Source of the DNA: Candidatus Parachristensenella avicola
GTDB taxonomy: Bacteria > Bacillota > Clostridia > Christensenellales > UMGS416
NCBI GenBank assembly: GCA_904420205.1
Contig: CAJFUN010000023.1
Location: forward strand, 1 to 64,000
Reading direction: 5' to 3'
Length of the DNA: 64,000 bases
A program made the position numbers and the translations under genes. Below, one piece after another: positions 8,601 through 17,393 of the stretch (its first letter is position 1; every line of letters begins with the position of its first letter). The notes below the pieces were generated by a model, which worked only from the letters and a program-made list of their open reading frames with translations, had not been told where the DNA came from and made no database searches.

Positions 8601-9680
8601 GTGTCGATGCAGGAACAAGTACGGTTTTTCCTGGGAGCCAACTCCCCCAGGGGATTTGTTTCCCTGTTCAACCAGCTGGAGCATGGGGCGGAAGGCTGGC
8701 GCATGTTCGTGATGAAAGGCGGGCCGGGAAGCGGCAAAAGCACGCTGATGAAGAAGGTAGCGGCCCGCCTTATGGAGCAAGGGCACCGGGTGGAATTGAT
8801 TCCCTGTGCATCGGATCCCGACTCGCTGGATGCCGTTATCGACCATGACGGGAAATTGGCTATGGCCGACGGCACTGCGCCCCATGTAATCGAGGCGAAG
8901 TTTCCCGGCGCCTATGAAACGATCCTCTTTACGGGATCGGCCTGGGACGAGGCAAGGCTGCAGCGGCGCAGACCCCAAATTATGGAACTAGCCGGCATCA
9001 TTGGACGGCTGCACGGCCGGGCAACGGCTGCCCTGACCGGTGCAGGCGCGCTTTTGGAAAACAATCGGGCCCTGGCGGCCACGGCGGTGGATCGGGAAGC
9101 GGTCGCCCGGCTAGGCCGTTCGTTATCATCGGGCTGGCCGGCCAAGGAAGGATGCGGAAAGGAGGACTTGCGGCTGCTTAGCGCAGTTTCGGTAGGGCAT
9201 GTAGCTTTTCATGCCGCTACGCTGAAGGCGTTGGTGCCGGTTGTTTATGAAATTGACGATGCATGGGGTGCGGCGGCTCATGCCCTGCTGTCCGATCTGC
9301 GCGCCAGGGCCCAGGAACGCGGCCTGGACGTGATCGCCTGCCCATGCTCCCTGGTGAACCCGGGCAAATGGGAGCACCTGATCCTACCAGAGGCGGGCGT
9401 CGCCTTTACGACGGCTAACCGCTTCCACCGGGGACAGTGGGCGGCGGGCGAAGTCATTCCGCTGGAAGGCGGCGAACTGATGCGTTCGCATAAACTAACC
9501 CGGGAGCTGAACGATATGCAGGAACAGCAAGCCCTGGCAGGTCAGCTGGTGCTGCAGGCGGCGCTTTCCGTAGAACGGGCCAAGGACCTTCATGACGACC
9601 TGGAGGCTGAGTATGTAGCGGCCATGGACTTTGAAAAGCTGGACGCCCTTTGCCAGCAGGTACTCGATCAGGTTTTGTAG
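8601..9680 (+). CDS. P-loop ATPase resembling the PRK06851 family
   Basis: 359 aa from GTG 8601, which has AAGGAGG 8 nt upstream; ATG 8607 is a close alternative and ATG 8544 is not supported. Walker A is MKGGPGSGKSTLMKK (about 38-52), preceded by the entry LGANSPRGFVSLFNQL. The second half (RLLSAVSVGHVAF..., IACPCSLVNPGKWEHLI) looks like a degenerate repeat of the same fold without its own Walker A, whereas relatives I recall carry two P-loops. Known members are soluble ATPases of unknown function. A hairpin follows, so it is probably a separate unit from the recycling operon. Confidence 0.7.
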   Translation: MSMQEQVRFFLGANSPRGFVSLFNQLEHGAEGWRMFVMKGGPGSGKSTLMKKVAARLMEQGHRVELIPCASDPDSLDAVIDHDGKLAMADGTAPHVIEAKFPGAYETILFTGSAWDEARLQRRRPQIMELAGIIGRLHGRATAALTGAGALLENNRALAATAVDREAVARLGRSLSSGWPAKEGCGKEDLRLLSAVSVGHVAFHAATLKALVPVVYEIDDAWGAAAHALLSDLRARAQERGLDVIACPCSLVNPGKWEHLILPEAGVAFTTANRFHRGQWAAGEVIPLEGGELMRSHKLTRELNDMQEQQALAGQLVLQAALSVERAKDLHDDLEAEYVAAMDFEKLDALCQQVLDQVL

Positions 9681-9715
9681 AATACGCCGCCGGCCTGGTT
9701 CGGCGGATAGGAAAA

Positions 9716-9744
9716 CGCGGGCTCTGCCGGGCGCAGGGCCCGCG
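9716..9744 (+). terminator. Probable weak terminator
   Basis: CGCGGGC / GCCCGCG stem with a GC-rich loop, then CCTACTTTT. The U-tract is poor, so readthrough into the next operon is possible. Confidence 0.45.
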
Positions 9745-9765
9745 CCTACTTTTGGCCTGTTCTGC

Positions 9766-9794
9766 TTGCGCGGGGGCCGGGGCTGTGATAGAGT
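9766..9794 (+). promoter_or_regulatory. Promoter of the cell-wall peptide recycling operon
   Basis: TTGCGC at 9766-9771 and TAGAGT at 9789-9794, 17-bp spacing, 24 bp before the first gene of the operon. Moderate match to sigma-A consensus. Confidence 0.5.
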
Positions 9795-9818
9795 AAAAGC
9801 ATCGATAGGAGGCGAAAA

Positions 9819-10586
9819 ATGGAGCAATTTGATCGCTTGATTGAACAGCTGGAAGCCTTTAGAGGAAAGACGGCACTCTACGCGCAAAACCTGGTTACAG
9901 GTCAGATCCTGCGCTATCATGCCGGGGAGCGCTTCTTAGCGGCCAGCGTCATCAAGATCCCTATCCTGGCCACCTGCTTTGAACAGATCGAGCGGGGCGC
10001 GATGGATCCGAATGAAAAGTTTACCGTTCATCCAGTGGATAAGATGCCCTCCTGTGGCGCGCTAAGTTACATGCATGATGGCCTGCAGGTTACAGCGGAG
10101 GACCTTTACACGCTGATGATTATCCTCAGCGACAATACGGCGACCAACCTTTTGATCGACCGCCTGGGCACAGCGGCCGTGAACGCTTTCCTGGACGGTC
10201 AAGGCATGGTTGGAACGCGGCTGAACCGGCGGCTTTTTGAGCCGGAGCTGGCCCGAAAAGGCGTGGAGAATGTTATCGTCCCGGAGGAAATTGGCCGGAT
10301 GCTGGCGTCCATGGAAGCAGGGACGCTTATCAGCCCCGGCGCCTCGCAGGCAATGCTGGATATCCTGAAAAATCAGCGGCTTAACGGCAAGATTCCGGTG
10401 CTGCTGCCGCCGGGCACGCCCATAGCCCACAAAACGGGGGAAGACTCGGGTATTACCCATGACGTTGGGATTGTATATGGGCCGCAGCCCTTTGTGCTGT
10501 GCCTGTGCGCCAATGGCGTGGAGGTCGGCCCCTTTGAACGGGCGATGCAGCAGATCGCCAGGGAACTATATGACGCTTGGCAATAG
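9819..10586 (+). CDS. Class A beta-lactamase-fold serine hydrolase (copy 1)
   Basis: 255 aa, SD GGAGG. It contains the three penicillin-recognising motifs: SxxK as SVIK (Ser43-Lys46), SDN as SDNTA (104-106) and KTG as HKTGEDSG (205-207). It lacks a signal peptide and I do not see the ExxLN glutamate of true class A lactamases; the equivalent region reads ENVIVPEE. So antibiotic hydrolysis is doubtful. As the first gene of a murein-peptide operon it is more likely a cytoplasmic D-amino-acid or muropeptide hydrolase/esterase. Paralogue of the gene at 18314. Directly followed by the dipeptide epimerase (9 bp gap). Confidence 0.85.
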   Translation: MEQFDRLIEQLEAFRGKTALYAQNLVTGQILRYHAGERFLAASVIKIPILATCFEQIERGAMDPNEKFTVHPVDKMPSCGALSYMHDGLQVTAEDLYTLMIILSDNTATNLLIDRLGTAAVNAFLDGQGMVGTRLNRRLFEPELARKGVENVIVPEEIGRMLASMEAGTLISPGASQAMLDILKNQRLNGKIPVLLPPGTPIAHKTGEDSGITHDVGIVYGPQPFVLCLCANGVEVGPFERAMQQIARELYDAWQ

Positions 10587-10595
10587 GAGGATGGC

Positions 10596-11684
10596 ATGAA
10601 GATCACCGGCATTCAAACAGCAAAGGTACGGATCCCGCTGGTAAGGCCCTTTAAGACGGCGTTGCGCACGGTGGAGCATGTAGAGGATATCTTAGTGCGG
10701 ATAACGACCGATAGCGGGGAGGTGGGATATGGCGAGGCGCCGCCCACTGCCGTTATTACCGGCGAAACCTGCGCTTCCATCACCGGCGCGGTGGAATCGT
10801 GTATCCGGCCGGCGCTGCTCGGGATGGAGATGGAAGATATGGATGGGCTAATGGCGAGCCTACACGGCTGCATGGTGAAAAATACCTCGGCCAAGGCTGC
10901 GGTGGACATGGCCCTTTATGATTTATATGCAAAGCGCTACGGTGTGCCCCTGTATCAGCTGCTGGGCGGCAGGAGGAGACAGGTTGAGACCGATCTGACC
11001 ATCTCCGTGAACCCCGTGGAAGAGATGGTAGCCGACGCGTTATCTGCGGTAGAAGATGGCTACCGGGTGCTGAAGCTGAAGGTGGGGCGGGAAGGCATGG
11101 CGGACGTGACCCGGGTGGAGGCGATTCGCCGGGCTGTAGGGTCCGGTATTCGCCTGCGGGTTGACGCCAACCAGGGCTGGACGGCCAAGGAAAGCGTGCG
11201 AATCATTTCCGCAATGGAGGACAAGGGGCTGGAGATCGAACTGGTAGAGCAGCCAGTGGCGGCCCACGACCTGAAGGGGATGGCTTATGTAACCAGCCGG
11301 GTCTTTACCCCCATTTTGGCTGATGAGAGCGTATTTTCTCCCCGGGATGCGGTGGAGATTATCCGTATGGGTGCGGCGGATCTTCTCAATATCAAGCTGA
11401 TGAAGACGGGCGGCATCTATGAGGCGCTGAAAATCTGCGCCGTGGCCGAAATGTATGGGGTCGAGTGCATGATCGGCTGCATGCTGGAGAGCAAGCTGGC
11501 GGTCACGGCGGCGGCGCACCTAGCGGCTGCCAAGGGCGTCATTACCCGGGCGGATCTGGATGGCCCCAGCCTTTGCCGGATGGATCCCTACATAGGCGGC
11601 CCCAGCTTTGAGGGCGGCCAAATCATCATGAGCGATGCGCCCGGGCTGGGCATTACCGGCGTTCCGGTGGAGGCGTGGCAGTAG
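10596..11684 (+). CDS. ykfB: L-Ala-D/L-Glu (dipeptide) epimerase, enolase superfamily
   Basis: 362 aa, full length. Enolase-superfamily muconate-lactonizing subgroup: KxK catalytic motif LKLKVG (K160, K162), metal ligands in RVDANQGW (D190), VEQP (E218) and LADES (D243), and the second catalytic lysine in NIKLMKTGG (K270), all arranged as in dipeptide epimerases. It inverts the D-Glu of L-Ala-D-Glu from muropeptides, giving L-Ala-L-Glu that ordinary peptidases cleave. The neighbourhood (importer, LD-carboxypeptidase, NlpC/P60 endopeptidase) matches the Bacillus ykfABCD logic and supports this substrate over other dipeptides. Confidence 0.9.
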   Translation: MKITGIQTAKVRIPLVRPFKTALRTVEHVEDILVRITTDSGEVGYGEAPPTAVITGETCASITGAVESCIRPALLGMEMEDMDGLMASLHGCMVKNTSAKAAVDMALYDLYAKRYGVPLYQLLGGRRRQVETDLTISVNPVEEMVADALSAVEDGYRVLKLKVGREGMADVTRVEAIRRAVGSGIRLRVDANQGWTAKESVRIISAMEDKGLEIELVEQPVAAHDLKGMAYVTSRVFTPILADESVFSPRDAVEIIRMGAADLLNIKLMKTGGIYEALKICAVAEMYGVECMIGCMLESKLAVTAAAHLAAAKGVITRADLDGPSLCRMDPYIGGPSFEGGQIIMSDAPGLGITGVPVEAWQ

Positions 11685-11727
11685 AGCGGCCTTGGGATTT
11701 ACGGCATGAAAAAAAGCATATGGGAAT

Positions 11728-11766
11728 AGGATGGTACATCACAAGCAAGAGGGAGGCTACCATCCT
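11728..11766 (+). promoter_or_regulatory. Perfect 9-bp inverted repeat holding the SD of the binding-protein gene in its loop
   Basis: AGGATGGTA (11728-11736) and TACCATCCT (11758-11766) are exactly complementary. The 21-nt loop contains the SD GAGGGAGG (11749-11756), and the last paired base is the first base of the TTG start codon. In mRNA this would present or occlude the ribosome site, suggesting translational tuning of the binding protein within the operon. Confidence 0.5.
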
Positions 11767-13586
11767 TGAAAAGACGGCTCTTTGCCCTGCTGGTCGGGGT
11801 AATGACGGCGATTACGGCAGGCTGCGCCCCGGCGACGGGCGCAGCCTGTTTGCGCCGGCTCTATGCTTGGGAGCTTTCGACCCTGAACTATCTAATTACC
11901 TCGCGCAGCCATGAGCTTTCTTTTGCAGCCAACTGCATCGGGACGCTGGTGGAATACGATGCCTATGGAATCTTGGGCCCCGGCCTGGCGGAATCCTGGA
12001 CGGAGAGCGACGACGGCCTCATGTGGACCTTTACCCTGCGGGAGGGGCTAACCTGGATAGACAGTGAAGGACGTAACGTCGCTCCCTTAACGGCACAGGA
12101 CTTTGTGGACAGCGCGCGGTATGTATTGGACCGAGCCAACGCCTCGGCCACAGCGAATATTCTGTACCGGGTGATTGACGGAGCGGAAGCGTATTTTCAA
12201 GGCCTCACTGACGACTTCGCCAGCGTGGGCGTATGGGCTCCGGACGATCGCACCGTCTGCTATCGGCTCCGGGCTCCGGCCCCTTACTTCCTTACCATGC
12301 TGACCTATGGATGCTTTATGCCGGTGCAGGGGGACTTTTTGCGGGCAAAAGGCGATGCCTTTGGACGTGATGAGCATTGCGTGCTGTATTCCGGCGCCTA
12401 TGTATTGGCCGAATTTTCACCTCAAAGCGGGCATTGCTATCAGGCAAATCCCGCCTATTGGGACCGCCAGGCCGTCCATATCCCAACCATTCAGGAGATC
12501 TATAACAAGGATGCCGCCAGCCTGGAGGCGGAAATGTTCCGGCGCGGCGAGGTGGACATGGCGCAAATCCCCACGGCCCTTATGGATGACTGGATGGCCG
12601 GGGAGGAGACGGCGGACTGGGTATTCCCCGGACGCGAAGGTAACTTCACCTACTTTTACGCCTTTAACTTCAATGTAAACCTGCCGGAAGAATATGAGCC
12701 GGAGAACTGGAAAAAGGCGGTAAACAATGTGAATTTTCGCCGGGCGATCGCCTATGGGCTGAACCGGATCAAGCTTCTGGCCGTGACTGAGCCCGACGAA
12801 CCGGAGCGTCTGGCTCTGCGTACGTTGACGCCGCCGGACTTTGCCTATGTGGATGGTGTGGACTACACCCAGCTGGGACCGCTGGAGGCCGTCTCTGCCC
12901 GGGAACCCTACCAGCCGCAGGCGGCCAGGGGATATGCAGCCCTGGCCCGCGCCCAGTTGGAGGCCAACGGCGTACATTTCCCGGTGAAGGTCCTCATGCC
13001 CTATCATCCCTCCGACGCTGGATGGGCGTTGGAGGCCCAGGTCGCCAAGCAGCAGCTGGAGTCGTTGCTGGGGGCGGACTTTATTGAGGTGGTGATGGAG
13101 GCTGGACCGTCAACCGGCTTTATCAGCGCGGTTCGCGCCTCGGGCCGGTATTGCTTGATGAAATGCAACTGGGGCCCTGATTATGCCGATCCGGAGACGT
13201 ATACTGACCCCTTCCTGCCGGAAGAAGGCGGCTTTAATGCGCCGGAGCTAGCGGAGGAATATCGTCTCGGGAGCACAGGGCGCTATGAGGCGCTGCTTGA
13301 GGCAGCACGGGCGCAGACGCAAGACCGCTCGGACCGGTATGAAGCCTTTGCCCGGGCCGAAGCATTTTTGATTGACGAGGCACTGGTGATTCCCTACGCG
13401 CGGGGCACAGGAAGCTACTGGGCCAGTCGGGTTAACCCGCTGGAGGGAGCCTACTCCCCCTTCGGATTGATGCGATACAAAGGTATGCGGCTGTACGATG
13501 AACCGCTGACCAGGGAGGCCTATGCCCAAGCCCTAGCGGCTTGGCGAGCGGAACGGGCGCGCCGCTTGCAGGAGGCAGGCTCATGA
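11766..13586 (+). CDS. ABC transporter solute-binding lipoprotein, SBP_bac_5 (oligopeptide/murein peptide)
   Basis: 606 aa from TTG 11766, the only start that keeps the full lipoprotein signal MKRRLFALLV...ITAGC (lipidated Cys20). SBP family 5 features follow: the N-terminal LAESWTESDDGLMWTFTLREGLTW segment near residues 74-98, the YGLNR helix in the middle, and the WGPDYADPETYTDPFL block near residues 472-487. Extracytoplasmic lipoprotein delivering peptides to the permease encoded next. It overlaps the first permease gene by ATGA. Specificity for murein peptides rests on operon context (epimerase, LdcA, NlpC/P60). Confidence 0.9.
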   Translation: MKRRLFALLVGVMTAITAGCAPATGAACLRRLYAWELSTLNYLITSRSHELSFAANCIGTLVEYDAYGILGPGLAESWTESDDGLMWTFTLREGLTWIDSEGRNVAPLTAQDFVDSARYVLDRANASATANILYRVIDGAEAYFQGLTDDFASVGVWAPDDRTVCYRLRAPAPYFLTMLTYGCFMPVQGDFLRAKGDAFGRDEHCVLYSGAYVLAEFSPQSGHCYQANPAYWDRQAVHIPTIQEIYNKDAASLEAEMFRRGEVDMAQIPTALMDDWMAGEETADWVFPGREGNFTYFYAFNFNVNLPEEYEPENWKKAVNNVNFRRAIAYGLNRIKLLAVTEPDEPERLALRTLTPPDFAYVDGVDYTQLGPLEAVSAREPYQPQAARGYAALARAQLEANGVHFPVKVLMPYHPSDAGWALEAQVAKQQLESLLGADFIEVVMEAGPSTGFISAVRASGRYCLMKCNWGPDYADPETYTDPFLPEEGGFNAPELAEEYRLGSTGRYEALLEAARAQTQDRSDRYEAFARAEAFLIDEALVIPYARGTGSYWASRVNPLEGAYSPFGLMRYKGMRLYDEPLTREAYAQALAAWRAERARRLQEAGS

Positions 13587-14545
13587 TTCGATACGTGATC
13601 AAACGCCTTTTTCAGGCGGCAGCCACGCTGTGGGCGATCGTTACGTTGGTTTTCTTCTTGATGCGGTTTTTGCCGATCGAGGGCTATTTCCCGGAATACG
13701 ACCGCATGGACGAGACACAGATCCAAGCAGCGCTAACCAGCATGGGGCTAAACGATCCCATATGGATGCAGCTGGGAAGGTTTTATGGCGCTTTGGTTCG
13801 GGGAGATCTGGGCGAAAGCCTCATTTACCGCCCGCATGTGCCGGTGGCGCAGATTATTGCCGAAAAGGCGCCGGTTTCTATTGCTATGGGGCTGTCGGCC
13901 ATGGCGTTATCGCTGGCGGCAGGGATCCCTTTGGGTATCGCCATGGCTCGAGGGGGCTGGGTGGGACGCCCGGCAGGATGGTTTGTCATTTTTCTGACGG
14001 CAGTGCCATCGGCGGTATACCATCTTTTTCTGCAGCTGTACGGTACGGCGGCGCTGGGCCTTCCCATGCTTTTTTCCGCCGATCATCCGGCCAGCTGGAT
14101 CCTGCCGGTGATATCCATGTCCCTTGGAGGGATGGCTTTCTATGCGCTATGGCTGAAGCGATACATGGCCGATGAAGCGGGGCGTGATTATGTTCGCCTG
14201 GCGCGGGCCAAGGGATTGCCCCCGGGGGCTGTCACCCGCCGCCATGTGCTGCGCTGCGCCGTGATCCCCCTGGCCCAATACTTGCCCACAGCCGTTTTAA
14301 CCACCTTGGCCGGATCAGTCTATGTGGAATCGTTATATTCGGTGCCGGGTATGGGCGGGCTCTTAGTGGAGGTGATTCGCCGCCAGGATCCGGTGATGGT
14401 GCAGGCCCTGGTGCTGATTTACTCGGCGCTGGGCGTGGTAGGCCTGCTGTTGGGCGACCTTTTCATGGCGGCGCTGGATCCGCGCGTGCGCCTGGCTGGA
14501 CCGGCGCGGCAAGAGAAAGGAGGCAGCCATGACAGCGAGGGATAG
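13583..14545 (+). CDS. Peptide ABC transporter permease, OppB/DppB type
   Basis: 320 aa from ATG 13583 (GGAGG upstream, ATGA overlap with the binding protein). Starts MIRYVIKRLFQAAATLWAI, the classic OppB N-terminal helix. Six TM segments and the EAA loop near the C-terminal third (YVRLARAKGLPPGAVTRRH), which docks on the ATPases, followed by the SVYVESLYSVPGMGGLLVEVI segment of this family. Inner component of the importer, paired with the next permease. It overlaps that gene by 17 nt, indicating translational coupling. Confidence 0.92.
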   Translation: MIRYVIKRLFQAAATLWAIVTLVFFLMRFLPIEGYFPEYDRMDETQIQAALTSMGLNDPIWMQLGRFYGALVRGDLGESLIYRPHVPVAQIIAEKAPVSIAMGLSAMALSLAAGIPLGIAMARGGWVGRPAGWFVIFLTAVPSAVYHLFLQLYGTAALGLPMLFSADHPASWILPVISMSLGGMAFYALWLKRYMADEAGRDYVRLARAKGLPPGAVTRRHVLRCAVIPLAQYLPTAVLTTLAGSVYVESLYSVPGMGGLLVEVIRRQDPVMVQALVLIYSALGVVGLLLGDLFMAALDPRVRLAGPARQEKGGSHDSEG

Positions 14546-15467
14546 AGCGCTTTTCACGTTGGTAGGCCCGCGGGAGGCTGAACATGCCGCGATGCGCAGC
14601 GGTTATAGCTACGGACGGGCCACCTTGCGCGCCTTCTGCCGCCATCGCACCGCGCTGGCCATGGCCATACTGATGGCGGCGCTGATCCTGTATGCCTTGG
14701 TGCAGCCCTTGCTACCGGGGCAGCATCCGCCTTCCACCATTTATAATGACGCTGAAACAGGCCTGCAGCTGCGAAATCTTCCGCCTTGCCGCGCCTTCCC
14801 CTTTGGCACGAATGCCATTGGGCAGGATCTCTGGGCCAGGGTATGGGCGGGTACACGGGTTAGCCTTTTGATCGGCGTTACCGCGGCCTTGGCCGAAATG
14901 GTCATCGGCACCGCGATGGGCATGATATGGGGGTATGTACGGCCGTTGGACGGGGCCGTTACCGCCCTGTATAATGTCGTGGATAATATTCCTCAGAGCA
15001 TCCTATTGGTGCTGGCAAGCTATTTGCTGCGGCCCGGCCTTGGTACGCTGCTGGTGGCCCTATGCCTGACCGGGTGGCTGGGCATGGCCCGTTTTGTCCG
15101 CAACCAGGTGCTGCTGTTGCGGGATCGGGAGTATAATGTGGCCTCCCGGTGCCTGGGCACGCCTTTTCGCCGCATTGCTTTCCGGAATCTTTTGCCTTAT
15201 CTGGTTTCCGTCATAACCCTGCGAGTGGCCCTGACGGTACCGGCGGCCATCGGCAGCGAGGTTTTTCTGACCTATGTAGGCCTGGGACTGCCGGCGGGGA
15301 TGCCTTCGCTGGGCAACCTCATCAATGAGGGCCGCAGCCTGATGATGGCGGCAAGCTTACGGTATCAGCTGATTTTCCCGGCGGCAGTACTGTCGCTGGT
15401 TACTTTATGCTTTTATGTGGTGGGCAACGCGCTGGCCGACGCGGCTGATCCGCGTAATCATCGCTAG
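14529..15467 (+). CDS. Peptide ABC transporter permease, OppC/DppC type
   Basis: 312 aa, SD AAAGGAGG inside the previous gene. N-terminal TM near residues 36-58 (a helix typical of OppC), a soluble loop with GTNAIGQDLWARVWAGTRVSL, the hallmark FGTDxxGRD-like motif of DppC proteins in altered form (FGTNAIGQDL), and an EAA loop near residues 210-225 (YNVASRCLGTPFRRI). Five more TM helices. Forms the heterodimeric channel with the preceding permease. Ten bp before the first ATPase gene. Confidence 0.92.
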   Translation: MTARDRALFTLVGPREAEHAAMRSGYSYGRATLRAFCRHRTALAMAILMAALILYALVQPLLPGQHPPSTIYNDAETGLQLRNLPPCRAFPFGTNAIGQDLWARVWAGTRVSLLIGVTAALAEMVIGTAMGMIWGYVRPLDGAVTALYNVVDNIPQSILLVLASYLLRPGLGTLLVALCLTGWLGMARFVRNQVLLLRDREYNVASRCLGTPFRRIAFRNLLPYLVSVITLRVALTVPAAIGSEVFLTYVGLGLPAGMPSLGNLINEGRSLMMAASLRYQLIFPAAVLSLVTLCFYVVGNALADAADPRNHR

Positions 15468-15476
15468 GAGGGGGAT

Positions 15477-16499
15477 ATGGATCGAACGATATTGGACATT
15501 CAGGCGCTTAAAGTGGGATTTTCCCTGGGCCGAGAGCGGATATGGGTGCTGAGGGGAGTAAGCCTGCCGCTCCTTGAAGGCGAGAGCCTGGCGGTGGTGG
15601 GTGAATCCGGGTCGGGTAAGTCGGTGCTTGTTAAGGCATGCATGGGCCTTTTGGAAGGGAACGGATGGATTGAAAGCGGAAAAATATGGTATAATAGAAA
15701 AAATCTTGCCCTTCTCCGGCGCGAGCGCGAGTGGTTGCCCTATCGAGGGGCGGTTATGGCGATGGTGATGCAGGATCCCATGACCAGCCTAAACCCTGTG
15801 CGCACGGCTGGCGCCCAGCTTATGGAGACGCTGCGCCTGCACCAGGGCCTGAAGGGATCCGCAGCCCGGGACGCGGCAGCGGCCCTGCTGGCCGACGTGG
15901 GCATGGCTGACCCGGCCGCGTGCCTGAAGCGCTATCCCCATGAGCTTTCCGGCGGCATGCGCCAGCGGGTGGTGATCGCAATCGCCCTGGCGTGCCGTCC
16001 GCGCATTCTGTTCTGCGACGAGCCGACTACGGCGCTGGATGTGACAGTGCAGGCTCAGATCCTGGAATTGCTGGAGCGAATGAAAGCCAAATACCGCTTA
16101 AGCCTGGTTTACATCACCCACGATCTGGGGGTGGTGGCGCGCTGCGCCCAGCGGGTGGCGGTCATGTATGCGGGTCAGATTGTGGAGATGGGGCTGGTAC
16201 GGGAAATTTTCTATGACGCCCGGCACCCCTATACTTGGGCGCTGCTGGCTTCGCTACCTCAGCGGGGGGTGCGGGGGCAGCCGCTATATAGCCTGGCGGG
16301 CGCGCCGCCGGTGATGACCGATAAAGTGCGGGGGGACCCCTTCGCGCCCCGCAATCCCTACGCCCTGGCCATCGATTATGAGCGGGAACCGCCGGCCTTT
16401 TCCATCAGCCCGACCCACTGGGCCCGCACATGGCTGATGGATCCGCGGGCGCCCAAGGTGCCTTCGCCGGCGCTGCGGCAGGTGCGGAGGCTAGGATGA
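15477..16499 (+). CDS. Peptide ABC transporter ATPase, OppD/DppD type
   Basis: 340 aa, SD GGAGGGGG. Walker [10 protein letters not shown] (42-49), Q-loop [12 protein letters not shown], signature [13 protein letters not shown], Walker [15 protein letters not shown]-loop YITHDLGVV. The C-terminal oligopeptide/dipeptide extension is present (YSLAGAPP near 281-288), but I do not see the Cys-rich motif that binds an Fe-S cluster in some DppD proteins. Energises peptide import in the cytoplasm together with the next ATPase. The two genes overlap by ATGA. Equivalent in role to YkfD of Bacillus. Confidence 0.92.
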   Translation: MDRTILDIQALKVGFSLGRERIWVLRGVSLPLLEGESLAVVGESGSGKSVLVKACMGLLEGNGWIESGKIWYNRKNLALLRREREWLPYRGAVMAMVMQDPMTSLNPVRTAGAQLMETLRLHQGLKGSAARDAAAALLADVGMADPAACLKRYPHELSGGMRQRVVIAIALACRPRILFCDEPTTALDVTVQAQILELLERMKAKYRLSLVYITHDLGVVARCAQRVAVMYAGQIVEMGLVREIFYDARHPYTWALLASLPQRGVRGQPLYSLAGAPPVMTDKVRGDPFAPRNPYALAIDYEREPPAFSISPTHWARTWLMDPRAPKVPSPALRQVRRLG

Positions 16500-17377
16500 A
16501 GCCGGTAAGCATTACGCCGCTGCTGGCCTTTCAGGATGTAAGCATTGATTATGGCCCATTTCGCGCGGTGGACGGCGTTACCCTGGCTTTGCGGCCGGGG
16601 GAAACGTTGGGACTTGCCGGAGAATCCGGATCAGGGAAGAGCACGCTGGGGCGGGCGGCGCTTCGGTTAAGCCCCTTGGCTGCTGGGGCCATCTATATGG
16701 AAGGCGAACGAATTTCCGGCCCGATCCCCCGTGATCGGGCCCGAAAGCTGCCGGGTAGGCTGCAAATGATCTTTCAGGATCCCATGGCCTCGCTGAATGA
16801 GCGGGCCAAGGTGGAATATATCGTGACCGAGGGGCTGATGAACGGCCCTCGCCGGCTTTCGGCTCGGGAACGCCGGGCGGTTGGGCTCAAGGCATTGGAA
16901 GCGGTAGGGCTGGATGGGGCCATGATGGACCGGTTTCCCCATGAATTTTCAGGCGGGCAGCGCCAGCGCATCGGGATTGCCCGGGCGCTGGTGATGGATC
17001 CGGCCTGCATCATTGCCGATGAACCGGTTTCGGCCTTGGATGTGTCCGCACGGGCTCAAGTGCTGAATCTAATGGCGCAGCTTAAGCGTCAGCGTAACAT
17101 GGGATATCTGTTCATTTCCCACGATCTGGCATTAATGGGCTATTTTTGTGACCGTATTGCTGTGCTGTGCCGGGGGCGGCTGGTGGAGCTGGCCCCGGCT
17201 GAGGCGCTTTTTACCAAACCGGCCCATGCCTATACCCGGGCGCTGCTGGCTGCGGCGCCGTTGCCGGATCCCGACGCGCCTCGGACGGCAGCGCCGGCTT
17301 GGAAGCCGCCTAAGGGAAATGCGCCGCTGCGGCAAATTGCGCCTGGACATTTTGTTCGCATGGATGGTGAAGGATGA
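16496..17377 (+). CDS. Peptide ABC transporter ATPase, OppF/DppF type
   Basis: 293 aa from ATG 16496 (ATGA overlap); the open frame upstream to 16430 is the antisense-free shadow of the preceding gene. Walker [15 protein letters not shown] (42-55), Q-loop MIFQDPMASLNERA, signature EFSGGQRQRIGIARAL, Walker B IIADEPVSALDVSA, H-loop FISHDLALM. Slightly short for OppF (usually about 310-330 aa), with a trimmed C-terminal extension. Second nucleotide-binding subunit of the importer. LdcA follows 16 bp later. Confidence 0.92.
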   Translation: MKPVSITPLLAFQDVSIDYGPFRAVDGVTLALRPGETLGLAGESGSGKSTLGRAALRLSPLAAGAIYMEGERISGPIPRDRARKLPGRLQMIFQDPMASLNERAKVEYIVTEGLMNGPRRLSARERRAVGLKALEAVGLDGAMMDRFPHEFSGGQRQRIGIARALVMDPACIIADEPVSALDVSARAQVLNLMAQLKRQRNMGYLFISHDLALMGYFCDRIAVLCRGRLVELAPAEALFTKPAHAYTRALLAAAPLPDPDAPRTAAPAWKPPKGNAPLRQIAPGHFVRMDGEG

Positions 17378-17393
17378 GGAAAGGAGCTTGCCG

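Noticed and set aside
9819..10586. Beta-lactam resistance gene
   Set aside because: SxxK, SDN and KTG are present, but there is no signal peptide or ExxLN glutamate, and the context is wall-peptide recycling; the same holds for 18314-19105.
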